From positions 1,302,001 to 1,366,000 of the forward strand of contig NZ_AP026738.1 of NCBI RefSeq assembly GCF_002157685.2: a DNA stretch of 64,000 nucleotides, read 5' to 3'. Source of the stretch: Comamonas thiooxydans. GTDB taxonomy: Bacteria; Pseudomonadota; Gammaproteobacteria; Burkholderiales; Burkholderiaceae_C. The notes beneath the pieces were generated by a model, which saw nothing but the letters and a program-made list of their open reading frames with translations, ran no database searches and was not told the origin of the DNA. Position numbers and translations under genes: made by a program. Of this stretch, positions 44,379 through 54,183 are shown in pieces (within the stretch, counting starts at the first letter, position 1; each line of letters begins with the position of its first letter).

Positions 44379-44768
44379 ATGTCTGTTTTCGAGAACGCCG
44401 CCAATGCCCAGAGTGCCTCTGGCAGCCGCGATGAGGAATATCTGCTGACCGAGGGCGAAGCCCAGCTGGCCACGGTGCTGGCGTTGATGACCGGTTTCAG
44501 CCAGGGCTGCTGTGCGGCGCATCGTGCGCCCATGGCCCAGCGCGTATCGGACCAACTGGTGCGCATGACCGAAGGCCTGGACGGCAGCGAGCGCTCCGAC
44601 GATATGCGTCACTTTCTGCAGCGGCTGGGACAGCGCTGGGCCACCGTGGCCCAGGTGCTGGCTCAGTCCGAATCTGGCGCTCAAGCCCAGGCTTCGGCCC
44701 CCCCTTCCAACGACGAATTTTCCAACCCACAACCACACTGGCATCACAGCCCGGAGACCCTGCAATGA
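44379..44768 (+). CDS. Conserved-position hypothetical protein in the haem operon
   Basis: A 129-residue protein that I do not recognise. The first ~100 residues are helical (TEGEAQLATVLALMTGFSQGCCAAHRAPMAQRVSDQLVRM, MRHFLQRLGQRWATVAQVLAQ), with a Cys-Cys-x-x-His motif (GCCAAH, about 44-49). The tail is polar and ends in His-rich HWHHSPETLQ. There is no signal peptide, so it is cytoplasmic. It overlaps hmuS by ATGA, so it is translated with it. The Cys/His content near a haem-degrading gene suggests haem handling or regulation; this is inference. Confidence 0.75.
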   Translation: MSVFENAANAQSASGSRDEEYLLTEGEAQLATVLALMTGFSQGCCAAHRAPMAQRVSDQLVRMTEGLDGSERSDDMRHFLQRLGQRWATVAQVLAQSESGAQAQASAPPSNDEFSNPQPHWHHSPETLQ

Positions 44769-45877
44769 ACGCCATCACATCCCCCGAAATCCAGACCATG
44801 ACCGCAGTGCAGATTCGTGAGCAATTTGCGCAAAAGCGCGAGCAAGGCCTGCGTGCCAAGGATGCGGCCGAGGCGCTGCAACTGAGCGAAGGCGCGGTCA
44901 TCGCCGCCCATGGCGGTGAGCATGAACGCACGCTCAAGGCTTTGCCGCTGCGCGCCGAATGGCTGGACATCCTCAAGGCCCTGGAGGCCTGCGGCCCGGT
45001 GATGGCGCTGACGCGCAACGAATCCACCGTGCATGAAAAAGACGGCATCTACCAGAACGTATCGGCCCAGGGCCCGGTCGGTCTGGCGCTGAGCCGCGAG
45101 ATCGATCTGCGCCTGTTCTTCATGCACTGGCATGCCGGTTTTGCCGTGACCGAGGAGTCCGCCAACGGCAATCGCCCCGCCATGCGCAGCCTGCAGTTCT
45201 ATGACGCCGCCGGCCGTGCCGTGCACAAGGTGTTTGCACGCGAGGCCACGGACATGGCGGCCTGGAATGTGCTGGTCGAGCGCTTTGCCGAGCCCTCCGC
45301 AGGCTATGTGTTCCGCGAGCCCGCGGCCAAGCCCGCGATCAAGGCCGACGCCGAGATCGACTTGCCCGCGCTGACCCAGGCCTGGACCGATATGAAGGAC
45401 ACGCATGAGTTCTTCGAAATGCTGCGCAGGTTCGGTGCCGAGCGCCAGCAGGCCTTCCGTCTGGTGCCTCAGTACTGCGAGCGCCTGAGCACCGATGCGG
45501 TGGCACAGCTGCTGGGCGATGCGGCGGTGGACGGTGTCTCCATCATGGTGTTTGTGGGCAGCAGCGGCTGCATCCAGATCCACACCGGTCCCGTGAGCAA
45601 TATCCAGCCCATGGACGGCAAGGATGGCGTGCGCTGGATCAATGTGCTGGACAAGGGCTTCAACCTGCATCTGCGCACCGACCTGATCGCCGATGTCTGG
45701 GTGGTGCGCAAACCCACCAGCGATGGCGTGGTGACTTCGGTCGAGGCCTTTGATGCCCAAGGCAACAACATGGCCATGTTCTTCGGCGAACGCAAGCCCG
45801 GTCAGCCCGAGCTGCAAGGCTGGCGCGATCTGGTGGCCGCCCTGCCGCGCAAGACTGCTGTGGCGGAGGCCGTATGA
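44765..45877 (+). CDS. hmuS: Haem-degrading/haem-trafficking protein HmuS
   Basis: A 370-residue cytoplasmic haem-binding protein of the HemS/ChuX-ChuS family with two similar halves. Recognisable parts are REGLRAKDAAEALQLSEGAVIAAH-like start, ACGPVMALTRNESTVHEKDGIYQNV, FFMHWHAGFAV, and in the second half DTHEFFEMLRRFGAERQQAFRLV, VFVGSSGCIQIHTGPVSNIQPM and WVVRKPTSDGVVTSVEAFD. It accepts haem from the ABC importer and may open the ring to free iron. ATGA overlaps at both ends. Confidence 0.94.
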   Translation: MNAITSPEIQTMTAVQIREQFAQKREQGLRAKDAAEALQLSEGAVIAAHGGEHERTLKALPLRAEWLDILKALEACGPVMALTRNESTVHEKDGIYQNVSAQGPVGLALSREIDLRLFFMHWHAGFAVTEESANGNRPAMRSLQFYDAAGRAVHKVFAREATDMAAWNVLVERFAEPSAGYVFREPAAKPAIKADAEIDLPALTQAWTDMKDTHEFFEMLRRFGAERQQAFRLVPQYCERLSTDAVAQLLGDAAVDGVSIMVFVGSSGCIQIHTGPVSNIQPMDGKDGVRWINVLDKGFNLHLRTDLIADVWVVRKPTSDGVVTSVEAFDAQGNNMAMFFGERKPGQPELQGWRDLVAALPRKTAVAEAV

Positions 45878-46749
45878 GCACGGCCAGCATTTCCCGGCGC
45901 CAGGGTCTGCAATGGCTGGGCGCGGCCGTGGCGGGCACGGCCCTGGCACAGACCGCCGCTGCCGCGCCCGGAGCGAAACGGCTGGTGTCGCTCAGCGGCG
46001 CACTGACCGAGGTGGTCTATCTGCTCAATGCCCAGAACCTGCTGGTGGGCACCGACACCACCAGCCTGTTTCCCGAAGCGGCGCAAAAGACCGCCAAGGT
46101 CGGCTATGTGCGCCAGCTCTCGGCCGAAGGCCTGCTCTCGCTCAAGCCCGATGCGGTGATCGCAACCAGCGAGGCCGGGCCTCCCGTGGTGCTCGATCAG
46201 ATCCGTCAGGCAGGCGTACGCGTATCGCTGGTTGCGGCCAGGCACAACTGGGCCGAGGTGCAGGAAAAGGTCAAGGTCGTGGGCCGCGAAACCGGCCGCA
46301 TGGCCGAAGCCGACCAGCTGCTGGCCCAGCTAGAAGCGCAGTGGAGCAGCGTGCAGGCCCAGGTGGCCAAGGCCCAGCGCAAGCCGCGCGTGCTGTTTGT
46401 GCTCTCGCACAGCGGCAGTCCGCAAGTGGCGGGCAAGGGCACGGCAGCCAATGCGCTGATCCAGTACGCAGGTTGTGTCAATGTCATCGACCAGTTCGAC
46501 GGCTACAAGCCCTTGACTGCCGAAGCCATGGCCAGCGCAGCGCCCGAGGTCATCATCAACACCACGCAGGGCATTGAAGCACTGGGTGGCGAGGCCGCGT
46601 TCTGGAAGCGGCCCGAGCTGGCACTGACGCCCGCCTATGCCAAGAAGGCACTGGTGACACTGGAAGCCAGCCATTTGCTGGGCTTTGGTCCGCGTCTGCC
46701 CAGCGCTGTGCAGGCGCTGCATATGCGCGCTCTGCAGTGGGTGGCCTGA
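45874..46749 (+). CDS. hmuT: Haem ABC transporter, periplasmic haem-binding protein HmuT
   Basis: A 291-residue binding protein. The N-terminus SRRQGLQWLGAAVAG resembles a Tat signal, ending near AAAAPG (about residue 32). The TroA-like fold shows KRLVSLSGALTEVVYLL, LLVGTDTTSLFPEAAQ, LKPDAVIATSEAGPPVVLDQIR and VINTTQGIEALGGEAAFWKRPEL, all typical of HmuT. It starts in an ATGA overlap with hmuS and hands haem to HmuU. Confidence 0.93.
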   Translation: MSTASISRRQGLQWLGAAVAGTALAQTAAAAPGAKRLVSLSGALTEVVYLLNAQNLLVGTDTTSLFPEAAQKTAKVGYVRQLSAEGLLSLKPDAVIATSEAGPPVVLDQIRQAGVRVSLVAARHNWAEVQEKVKVVGRETGRMAEADQLLAQLEAQWSSVQAQVAKAQRKPRVLFVLSHSGSPQVAGKGTAANALIQYAGCVNVIDQFDGYKPLTAEAMASAAPEVIINTTQGIEALGGEAAFWKRPELALTPAYAKKALVTLEASHLLGFGPRLPSAVQALHMRALQWVA

Positions 46750-46751
46750 GC

Positions 46752-47873
46752 ATGAGCGCAAGCATGGGGAGCGTGGCGCCAAAGCCAGCAGTCGAGCTGC
46801 CCGTCGCATCACGTTGGCGCACTCCTGCTGGGCGGCTCAGCCGCAGCGCAGCCCTGCTGCTGGGTGCGGTTCTGGTGTTGCTGGCCATGGTCTGGGGCGC
46901 GGCCAGCGGTGCCTATGCGATTGCGCCTGCGCAATTGCCCGGCATCGTCTGGGACGGCATTCGCAGCCTTTGGGGTGGAGATGTGCAAACCGGCCCCGAG
47001 CATCTGGTCTTTCTCAATATCCGCCTGCCGCGCCTGCTCATGGGTGTGGCGGCCGGCGCGGGACTGGGGCTGGCAGGCGCATTGATGCAGGGGCTGTTTC
47101 GCAATCCGCTGGCCGACCCCGGGCTGATCGGTGTGAGCAGCGGCGCGGCCCTGGCCGCCGGCGTCACCATCGTGCTGGGCGGACTCTATCTGCCCTGGCT
47201 GCCGCGTCATCTGGGCAGCTGGGCCTTGGTGGCCATGGCTTTTGGCGGTGGTCTGGCCGTGACCGTCGTGGTCTATGTGCTGGGTCAGGTCCAGGGTACG
47301 ACCCGCATCGGCCTGATGCTGCTGGCCGGCATTGCCATCAATGCGCTGGCCGGTGCCGGACTGGGCTTTCTGAGTTTTGTGTCCACGGACGAGCAGCTGC
47401 GAAATCTGCAGATGTGGCTGCTGGGCAGCCTGGGCGCCTCGCGCTGGAGCGCGGTGGCCCTGGTGTCGGCGGCCGTGGCCGTCAGCACGATGGCGGCGCT
47501 GGCGCTGGCCAGGCCGCTGAATGCGATTGCCCTGGGCGAAGCCCAGGCCAATCTGCTGGGCGTGGCCGTCGAGAAAACCAAGCGCCGCGCCGTGATGGTG
47601 GCAGCGCTGGCCGTGGGTGCCGTGACCGCGACCACCGGCATCATCGGCTTCATCGGTCTGGTCGCGCCGCACTGGGTGCGGCTGATTGCCGGTCCCGATC
47701 ATCGCGTGGTGCTGCCGGGATCGGCCCTGCTGGGGGCGGCGCTGGTGGTTAGCGCCGATGCCGTGGCGCGCACCATCGTCAAGCCGGCCGAGCTGCCGCT
47801 GGGTGTGCTCACCGCGTTTATCGGTGTGCCGCTGTTTCTGGCCATGCTGCGCCAGTTCAGGAGCAAGGTATGA
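46752..47873 (+). CDS. hmuU: Haem ABC transporter permease HmuU
   Basis: A 373-residue FecCD-family permease with about ten helices. The family segments are HLVFLNIRLPRLLMGVAAGAGLGLAGALMQGLFRNPLADPGLIGVSSGAALAA, GVAVEKTKRRAVMVAALAVGAVTATTGIIGFIGLVAPHWVRLIAGPDHR and LPLGVLTAFIGVPLFLAMLRQF. The ATG at 46752 lies 2 bp after the hmuT stop; a GTG at 46737 is in frame but less likely. Confidence 0.94.
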   Translation: MSASMGSVAPKPAVELPVASRWRTPAGRLSRSAALLLGAVLVLLAMVWGAASGAYAIAPAQLPGIVWDGIRSLWGGDVQTGPEHLVFLNIRLPRLLMGVAAGAGLGLAGALMQGLFRNPLADPGLIGVSSGAALAAGVTIVLGGLYLPWLPRHLGSWALVAMAFGGGLAVTVVVYVLGQVQGTTRIGLMLLAGIAINALAGAGLGFLSFVSTDEQLRNLQMWLLGSLGASRWSAVALVSAAVAVSTMAALALARPLNAIALGEAQANLLGVAVEKTKRRAVMVAALAVGAVTATTGIIGFIGLVAPHWVRLIAGPDHRVVLPGSALLGAALVVSADAVARTIVKPAELPLGVLTAFIGVPLFLAMLRQFRSKV

Positions 47874-48703
47874 GTGCGCACCACAGGCTGTCCAGCCTCG
47901 AATGCCGCAATCTGGGCGTCGGTGTGGCCAAGGGGCCGCGCCTGGCGACGGTGGATGTGCGGATTCTGGCCGGGCGCTTTACCGCCATCCTCGGCCCCAA
48001 CGGCGCCGGCAAGTCCACGCTGATGTCCATGCTGGTGGGCGAGCGCGCGCCGCAGTCGGGGCAGGTTCTACTCGACGGGCTGGAGCTGTCCGGGCATGCG
48101 ATGGAGGGCCTGGCACGTAGGCGCTCCGTCATGCCCCAGGATTGCAGCGTGGCCTTTGACTTCACGGCCCAGGAGGTGGTGGAGCTGGGGCGCTACCCCC
48201 ATCGTCACCAGCCCGGCTCCGGGGAGGCGCAGATTCCGGCGCAGGCCATGGCGCTGACCGGGGTCGACCATCTGGCGCAGCGCAGCATCAACACGCTGTC
48301 GGGCGGAGAGCGGGCGCGCACCCATCTGGCCAGGGCACTGGCGCAGATCTGGTCAGATGGTGGCATGCCCGCCGACGGCGCGGCGCGCTGGCTGCTGCTG
48401 GACGAGCCGACCGCTGCTCTCGACCTGGCCCATCAGCACCATGCCATGCGCCTGCTGCGTCAGTGGGCTGCTCAGCAGGGCGCAGGGGTGGTGGCGGTGA
48501 TTCACGATCTGAATCTGGCTTTGCGCTATGCCGACGATGTGCTGGTGCTGGGCGGTGATGCCGGAGTGCACCACGGTGCGGTGCTGGATGTGTTGCAGCC
48601 TGCGCTGGTGCGCCAGGTCTGGGGCATGCAGTGCGATCCGGTGCGCGGCAGCGACGGCACGCTGCAATATATTTTTGTAGCAGATGCCGCTCTAACTGCT
48701 TGA
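47870..48703 (+). CDS. hmuV: Haem ABC transporter ATP-binding protein HmuV
   Basis: A 277-residue ATPase. Walker A GPNGAGKST, Q-loop MPQDCSVAFDFTAQEVVELGRYPH, signature LSGGERAR, Walker B LLLDEPTAALD and H-loop VIHDLNLALRYADD are all intact. ATGA overlap with hmuU; last gene of the haem operon. Confidence 0.95.
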   Translation: MSAHHRLSSLECRNLGVGVAKGPRLATVDVRILAGRFTAILGPNGAGKSTLMSMLVGERAPQSGQVLLDGLELSGHAMEGLARRRSVMPQDCSVAFDFTAQEVVELGRYPHRHQPGSGEAQIPAQAMALTGVDHLAQRSINTLSGGERARTHLARALAQIWSDGGMPADGAARWLLLDEPTAALDLAHQHHAMRLLRQWAAQQGAGVVAVIHDLNLALRYADDVLVLGGDAGVHHGAVLDVLQPALVRQVWGMQCDPVRGSDGTLQYIFVADAALTA

Positions 48704-48781
48704 AATTTCAGTAGATTGAATCGAATTCTGAAGCCAGTCAGGCGCAGGCTGCTTCAGATTCAATAGCTCATGACATGGCGT

Positions 48782-49054
48782 TCAATGTGTATGCACGGTC
48801 AGCGCAACCAGCTTGAGCACCAGCGGCCTGACCATCATCACGCAGAAGAACGCCACCGGCATGGCCAGCGCATAGGCACTGAACACGCGACGGACGTAGC
48901 CGGTATCAAAGCCGGTATTGGCCGCCACGATGGTGCAGCACATCAGAAACGCCATGATGCCGGCCATGAAAAAGGCAAAGACAAATGGCGTGTAACGCCG
49001 GTGCAGCTTGAGCGTCGAAAGTCTGGATGGGGAAGAACTGGTAGAAGAATTCAT
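48782..49054 (-). CDS. DUF2798 membrane protein
   Basis: A 90-residue protein with two membrane helices (about 25-47 and 60-85): RYTPFVFAFFMAGIMAFLMCCTIVAANTG and RVFSAYALAMPVAFFCVMMVRPLVLKLV. This is the DUF2798 pattern; its function is unknown. It is divergent from a LysR regulator by 189 bp, so it is the likely target of that regulator. Confidence 0.85.
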   Translation of the reverse strand: MNSSTSSSPSRLSTLKLHRRYTPFVFAFFMAGIMAFLMCCTIVAANTGFDTGYVRRVFSAYALAMPVAFFCVMMVRPLVLKLVALTVHTH

Positions 49055-49243
49055 GAAAGCGATGTCGGAAAAGCATTGCGCGTTGTCGCGGCGGGATTAG
49101 GGGCTGCCAGCGGTTCGGGCCGAATGCCTGGATGGAAAACAGGGCTGAACTGTAAGCATCACAGGCTCTCTGCGGTAGAGGCCCGGGACTTGTTGCACTC
49201 ATAAGCAGAACTTTCGAATCCAATTGAGGATACATTCGCAGTC

Positions 49244-50173
49244 ATGCCGAATCTGCGAGCCATAGAAACCTTTGTCAAAGCGCTGGAGGGCGGCTCCATC
49301 GCCTCGGCTGCGCGCCAGCTGGGCATTTCGCCCGCCGCTGCCAGCCAGAACATTGCGCGGCTGGAGCGCGAGCTGGGCACGCGCCTGATCACCCGCACCA
49401 CCCGGTCCATGGCCTTGACCGAGGCCGGAGAGCGCTATCTGGCGCGCGTCGCCCCGGTGCTCGACGAGCTCGAAAAGGCCCAGTCCGATCTCTCGCTGAT
49501 TCATGGAGAGCTGCAAGGCCGCTTGCGCATTGCCTGCATGGCAGCCTTCGGCCGCCATGTGCTGGCGCCGCTGTTGCCTGCGTTTAGCGCGCTGCATCCG
49601 CGACTGGAGCTGGAGCTCCTGATCACGGACCGGCATGTGGATGTGCTCAAGGAAGATGTGGACATCAGCGTGCGCTACCGCGATGTGCTGGAGCCCGGCA
49701 TGTCGGTGCGGCTGCTGGCCTCGGTGCCGCGCATTCTGTGTGCATCGCCGCAGTATCTGCAGCAGCATGGCCGCCCGCAGACGGCACAGGAGCTGCTCGA
49801 GCATGCCTGCTTGCTGTATCGGCGCGAGCGCGACGGCAGGCTTATGCGCTGGCCCTTTCTGCGCGATGGCCAGCGCACCGATCCGCAGCAGAGGATTGCG
49901 GCCATAGGCAGCGATATCGATGCCCTGGTGGAGTTCGCCGCTGCCGGTGGCGGCATTGCCTGGGCCGGTAGCTTCATCGTCCATGAGGAGCTGCGCAGGG
50001 GGCGGCTGGTGCCGCTGACGCTCAAGCCGGCGCGCAAGGGCCAGTTGCAGTTCGAGGATGCTCCGCTGGACTTCTTCGCCTGCTTCAAGGATCGTAAATA
50101 TGTACCAGCCAAGGTCCGTGCGCTGGTGGACTATCTGCTGCAGGTGCTGCCGCAGCAGTCCGTCCTGCGTTGA
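49244..50173 (+). CDS. LysR-family transcriptional regulator
   Basis: A 309-residue LTTR. The N-terminal winged helix (about 1-60) reads LRAIETFVKALEGGSIASAARQLGISPAAASQNIARLERELGTRLITRTTRSMALTEAG. The effector domain (about 90-295) has RLRIACMAAFGRHVLAPLLPAF and VLEPGMSVRLLASVPRILCASPQYLQQHG. Its family is the large CrgA/DmlR-like subgroup. The divergent DUF2798 gene is its probable target; the effector is unknown. Confidence 0.93.
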   Translation: MPNLRAIETFVKALEGGSIASAARQLGISPAAASQNIARLERELGTRLITRTTRSMALTEAGERYLARVAPVLDELEKAQSDLSLIHGELQGRLRIACMAAFGRHVLAPLLPAFSALHPRLELELLITDRHVDVLKEDVDISVRYRDVLEPGMSVRLLASVPRILCASPQYLQQHGRPQTAQELLEHACLLYRRERDGRLMRWPFLRDGQRTDPQQRIAAIGSDIDALVEFAAAGGGIAWAGSFIVHEELRRGRLVPLTLKPARKGQLQFEDAPLDFFACFKDRKYVPAKVRALVDYLLQVLPQQSVLR

Positions 50174-50245
50174 GCAAGGCGCAATGCATGGCGCCTGCAT
50201 TACCCGTAGTTCTTGACGCCGGAGCGGGCTAAGTAAGGGCGGCCG

Positions 50246-50311
50246 AGCAAGAGCCGTCTCGCAGCGAGGGCTGCGCCCCCTTGGGGCAGCGGCGAAGCCG
50301 CTCAGGGGGAG
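50246..50311 (-). repeat. Structured intergenic repeat, copy 6 (short form, abuts ppsR stop)
   Basis: On the minus strand the element begins four bases after the ppsR TAA as CCCCCTGAGCGGC. It has the AGCGGC-TTC-GCCGCT hairpin, a short C/G middle and the CCTCGCTGCGAGACGGCTCTTGCT end. The final GCTGTC is missing. Confidence 0.75.
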
Positions 50312-50313
50312 GC

Positions 50314-51135
50314 TTAATGACCCAGATGCTGTGGCAGCACTTCCTGCAAGATGGTAGTGGCAATCTCTTCGATCGACTTGGTGGTGCTGGACAGCCACTC
50401 GATGCCGCTTCTGCGCATCATGGCCTCGGCCTCGGCCACTTCGTAGCGGCAGTTGGGCAGGCTGGCGTACTTGGAGTCGGGGCGGCGTTCGTTGCGGATG
50501 CTGGACAGGCGTTCGGGCTGAATCGTCAGGCCAAACAGTTTTTTGCGGTAGGGCTCCAGCGCGGGCGGCAACTGCTTGCGCTCGAAGTCCTCGGGAATCA
50601 GCGGGTAGTTGGCCACCTTGAGACCAAACTGCATGGCCAGGTACAGACTGGTTGGCGTCTTGCCCGAGCGGCTGACGCCCACCAGGATCACGTCGGCGCC
50701 GCTTAGGTCGGCATGGGTCTGGCCGTCATCGTGAGCCAGCGTGTAGTTGATGGCCTCCATGCGCTCCAGATATTCCTTGCTCTCGCTGATGTCGGCAAAG
50801 CGGCCCACGCGGTGCAGCGACTTCTGGCCCAGTTCCACTTCCAGCGGGCGCACAAAGGTGCCGAACATGTCGAATAGCTTGCCCTTGCAGTTGGCTTCAA
50901 GGAATTCCAGCATCTCCTGGTTGACCAGGGTGGTGAAGATGATGGGCTTTCTCTTCTCCACCTCGGCCACATGGTTGATCTGGCGCACGGCCTGATGAAT
51001 CTTGTCCATCGAGTCCACAAACGGGATGCGAATCAGCCTCGGCTTGCTCTCGAACTGGGCCATGATGGCCGTGCCAAAGGTCTCGGCCGTGATGCCTGTG
51101 CCGTCAGAAATGACAAAAATCGTATGGGTATGCAT
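50314..51135 (-). CDS. ppsR: Phosphoenolpyruvate synthase regulatory protein PpsR (DUF299)
   Basis: A 273-residue bifunctional serine/threonine kinase and pyrophosphorylase that switches PpsA off and on by phosphorylating a threonine next to its catalytic His. The opening [15 protein letters not shown] and P-loop [15 protein letters not shown] are the family marks, with [15 protein letters not shown] following. Divergent from ppsA, whose target motif RTCH is present. Gene position and family agree well. Confidence 0.95.
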   Translation of the reverse strand: MHTHTIFVISDGTGITAETFGTAIMAQFESKPRLIRIPFVDSMDKIHQAVRQINHVAEVEKRKPIIFTTLVNQEMLEFLEANCKGKLFDMFGTFVRPLEVELGQKSLHRVGRFADISESKEYLERMEAINYTLAHDDGQTHADLSGADVILVGVSRSGKTPTSLYLAMQFGLKVANYPLIPEDFERKQLPPALEPYRKKLFGLTIQPERLSSIRNERRPDSKYASLPNCRYEVAEAEAMMRRSGIEWLSSTTKSIEEIATTILQEVLPQHLGH

Positions 51136-51387
51136 GGTGCGCGCAGTGATTAGGTGGAGGCGGGGCTGGCAATGCCATGCCCTGAAGTCTGAAACAGGTT
51201 TGAGCCGCGCCAGGGTTCATGGCTAGGCCTACAATTGCGCCCATTATTCCCAAATTCCACCCATGCTCGTTGACGGTCAACATCCAGAACAGCAAAGCAC
51301 TGCATCGATGCAGCGTGGGTTCGCGTGCCCTGGCCATTCAGCCCAGTCGCCGCAAGCGTGCCGGTTTTTTACCTTTGGAGCTTTCCC

Positions 51388-53778
51388 ATGTCTCAACTCT
51401 TCGAAGCGACCGCATTAGTCGTTCCGTTCGAAAAACTGCGCATGACCGACGTCGAGTCGGTCGGCGGCAAGAACGCCTCGCTCGGCGAGATGATCTCGCA
51501 ACTGCCCCAGGGCGTGCGCGTGCCTACCGGCTTTGCCACCACGGCTCATGCATTCCGCGAGTTCCTGGCCTTTGAGGGTCTGGCCGGCAAGATCTCCGCC
51601 AAGCTGGCTGCCCTGGACGTGGACGATGTCCGCGCTCTGGCCGCTGTGGGCGCGGAAATCCGCGCCATGGTGGAAAACCAGCCTTTCCCTGCCGATCTGG
51701 AAGCCGCCATCCGCGCCGACTTCATCACGCTGCAGGCCGGCAATGAAGCCGCTTCGTTTGCCGTGCGCTCTTCCGCCACGGCAGAAGACCTGCCCGATGC
51801 ATCGTTTGCCGGTCAGCAGGAAACCTTCCTGAACGTGGTGGGCATCGAAGACGTGCTGCACAAGATGAAGGAAGTGTTCGCCTCGCTGTACAACGACCGC
51901 GCCATCTCCTACCGCGTGCACAAGGGCTTCGAGCACGATGTGGTGGCACTGTCCGCCGGCGTGCAGCGCATGGTGCGCTCCGACAAGGGCGCTGCCGGCG
52001 TGATGTTCACCATCGACACCGAATCCGGTTTCGAGGACGTGGTCTTCATCACCTCCAGCTATGGCCTGGGCGAGACCGTGGTGCAGGGTGCCGTGAACCC
52101 CGACGAGTTCTATGTGCACAAGCCCATGCTCAAGGCTGGCAACAAGGCGCTGATCCGCCGCAATCTGGGCTCCAAGCTGATCCAGATGATCTTTGCCACG
52201 CCCGAGGAAAAGGCTGCCGACGGCAAGCTGGTCAAGACCACCGATGTGGCCCACGAGCTGCGCAACCGTTATTCACTGACCGACGAGGAAGTGCAGCAGC
52301 TGGCGCATTACGCCCTGGTGATCGAGCAGCATTACGGCCGCCCCATGGATATCGAGTGGGGCAAGGACGGCACCGACGGCCAGCTCTACATCCTGCAGGC
52401 GCGCCCCGAAACCGTGAAGAGCCAGGCCAAGGGCCAGGCCGAGCTGCGCTACAAGCTCAAGGGCACGGGCACCGTGCTGGCCGAAGGCCGCGCCATCGGC
52501 CAGAAGATCGGTACCGGCCCTGTGCGCCTGGTGTCCGACATCTCGCAGATGGATCAGGTGCAGGCTGGCGACGTGCTGGTGACCGACATGACCGACCCCA
52601 ACTGGGAGCCCGTCATGAAGAAGGCTTCGGCCATCGTCACCAACCGCGGTGGCCGTACCTGCCACGCCGCCATCATTGCACGCGAGCTGGGCATTCCTGC
52701 CGTCGTGGGCTGCGGCAATGCAACCGATCTGCTCAAGGCCGAAACACTGGTGACCGTGTCCTGTGCGGAAGGCGATACCGGCAGGATCTATGACGGCCTG
52801 CTGGAAACCGAAGTGACCGAGGTCAAGCGTGGCGAGATGCCCAGCATCCCCACCAAGATCATGATGAACGTGGGCAATCCTCAGCTGGCCTTCGATTTTG
52901 CCCAGCTGCCCAACGAAGGCGTGGGTCTGGCCCGTCTGGAATTCATCATCAACAACAATATCGGCGTCCACCCCAAGGCCATCCTGGACTACCCCGCCGT
53001 TGACGCCGATCTGAAGAAGGCTGTCGAGTCCGTGGCCCGCGGCCATGCATCTCCGCGTGCGTTCTACGTGGACAAGGTGACCGAAGGCGTGGCAACGATT
53101 GCCGCCGCTTTCTGGCCCAAGCCCGTGATCGTGCGCATGTCCGACTTCAAGTCCAACGAATACCGCAAGCTGATCGGCGGCAGCCGCTACGAGCCAGAGG
53201 AAGAGAACCCCATGCTGGGCTTCCGCGGTGCAGCGCGTTACATCTCGGCCGAGTTCGGCGAAGCCTTCAAGATGGAATGCGAAGCCCTGCTCCGCGTGCG
53301 TGAGGATATGGGCTTGACCAACGTCAAGATCATGATCCCCTTCGTGCGTACCCTGGGCCAGGCCAAGCGCGTGACCGAGCTGCTGGCCGAAAACGGCCTC
53401 AAGCGCGGCGAGAACGGCCTGCAGCTGATCATGATGTGCGAAGTGCCTTCCAACGCCGTGCTGGCCGAAGAGTTCCTTGAATACTTCGACGGCTTCTCCG
53501 TGGGCTCCAACGACCTGACCCAGCTGACTCTGGGCCTGGACCGCGACTCGGGCCTGGAACTTCTGGCCGCCGACTTCGACGAGCGCGACCCCGCCGTCAA
53601 GAAGCTGCTGGCTCGTGCCATCAAGGCCTGCCGCGACCAGAACAAGTATGTGGGCATCTGCGGCCAAGGCCCTTCGGACCACCCTGACTTTGCCAAGTGG
53701 CTGGCCGATGAAGGCATTTCGTCCATCTCTCTGAACCCTGACAGCGTGGTCTCCACCTGGCAGAAGCTGGCTGAATAA
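51388..53778 (+). CDS. ppsA: Phosphoenolpyruvate synthase PpsA
   Basis: A 796-residue enzyme making PEP from pyruvate and ATP for gluconeogenesis. The N-terminal ATP-binding domain has [38 protein letters not shown]; the swivelling domain has catalytic H426 ([23 protein letters not shown]), with T424 the site expected to be modified by PpsR. The PEP-binding barrel ends with [17 protein letters not shown] and [23 protein letters not shown] lies before the ATG at 51388. A -10-like TACAAT (51230-51235) lies in the divergent space. Confidence 0.97.
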   Translation: MSQLFEATALVVPFEKLRMTDVESVGGKNASLGEMISQLPQGVRVPTGFATTAHAFREFLAFEGLAGKISAKLAALDVDDVRALAAVGAEIRAMVENQPFPADLEAAIRADFITLQAGNEAASFAVRSSATAEDLPDASFAGQQETFLNVVGIEDVLHKMKEVFASLYNDRAISYRVHKGFEHDVVALSAGVQRMVRSDKGAAGVMFTIDTESGFEDVVFITSSYGLGETVVQGAVNPDEFYVHKPMLKAGNKALIRRNLGSKLIQMIFATPEEKAADGKLVKTTDVAHELRNRYSLTDEEVQQLAHYALVIEQHYGRPMDIEWGKDGTDGQLYILQARPETVKSQAKGQAELRYKLKGTGTVLAEGRAIGQKIGTGPVRLVSDISQMDQVQAGDVLVTDMTDPNWEPVMKKASAIVTNRGGRTCHAAIIARELGIPAVVGCGNATDLLKAETLVTVSCAEGDTGRIYDGLLETEVTEVKRGEMPSIPTKIMMNVGNPQLAFDFAQLPNEGVGLARLEFIINNNIGVHPKAILDYPAVDADLKKAVESVARGHASPRAFYVDKVTEGVATIAAAFWPKPVIVRMSDFKSNEYRKLIGGSRYEPEEENPMLGFRGAARYISAEFGEAFKMECEALLRVREDMGLTNVKIMIPFVRTLGQAKRVTELLAENGLKRGENGLQLIMMCEVPSNAVLAEEFLEYFDGFSVGSNDLTQLTLGLDRDSGLELLAADFDERDPAVKKLLARAIKACRDQNKYVGICGQGPSDHPDFAKWLADEGISSISLNPDSVVSTWQKLAE

Positions 53779-53793
53779 GCCTTGCGCATCGGC

Positions 53794-54183
53794 ATGCAGA
53801 CGCATCACGCGCCCGTGCATGACGATGCTGTTTCGGGTGCTCCGCGACAGGCATTCGATGCTTTGGGCAATCCGGTGGAAGTCACCTTCCCGCCGGATCT
53901 GCACGATACCTACCACCTGAGACTCAAGGCCTTGCTGCTGACGGTCTGGGTGGTATTTTCATTTGGCATCTGCTACTTTGCACGCGATATCCAGGCGCTG
54001 GTGCCCGACTGGCCCGTGGCCTACTGGATGGCGGCCCAAGGGGCGGTCCTGATGTTCCTGCTCATCATCGTGGTCTATTGTGTGGCCATGGACTATTTCG
54101 AACGTCAACAGGCGCGTGACGAGGCGCGCAAAGCGGCTGAGGCTCACGACGCCTCCTCTGCCACTTCCGATCTTCATGCCTGA
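53794..54183 (+). CDS. DUF4212 protein, small subunit of a sodium:solute symporter
   Basis: A 129-residue membrane protein with two helices (about 45-67 and 80-102): LKALLLTVWVVFSFGICYFARDIQALVP and VAYWMAAQGAVLMFLLIIVVYCVAMDYFERQQARDE. This is the DUF4212 small subunit that pairs with SSS transporters. The ATG at 53794 is preferred; a TTG at 53782 is also in frame. It starts 15 bp after ppsA and overlaps the large subunit by 8 bp, so all three are probably co-expressed. Confidence 0.9.
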   Translation: MQTHHAPVHDDAVSGAPRQAFDALGNPVEVTFPPDLHDTYHLRLKALLLTVWVVFSFGICYFARDIQALVPDWPVAYWMAAQGAVLMFLLIIVVYCVAMDYFERQQARDEARKAAEAHDASSATSDLHA

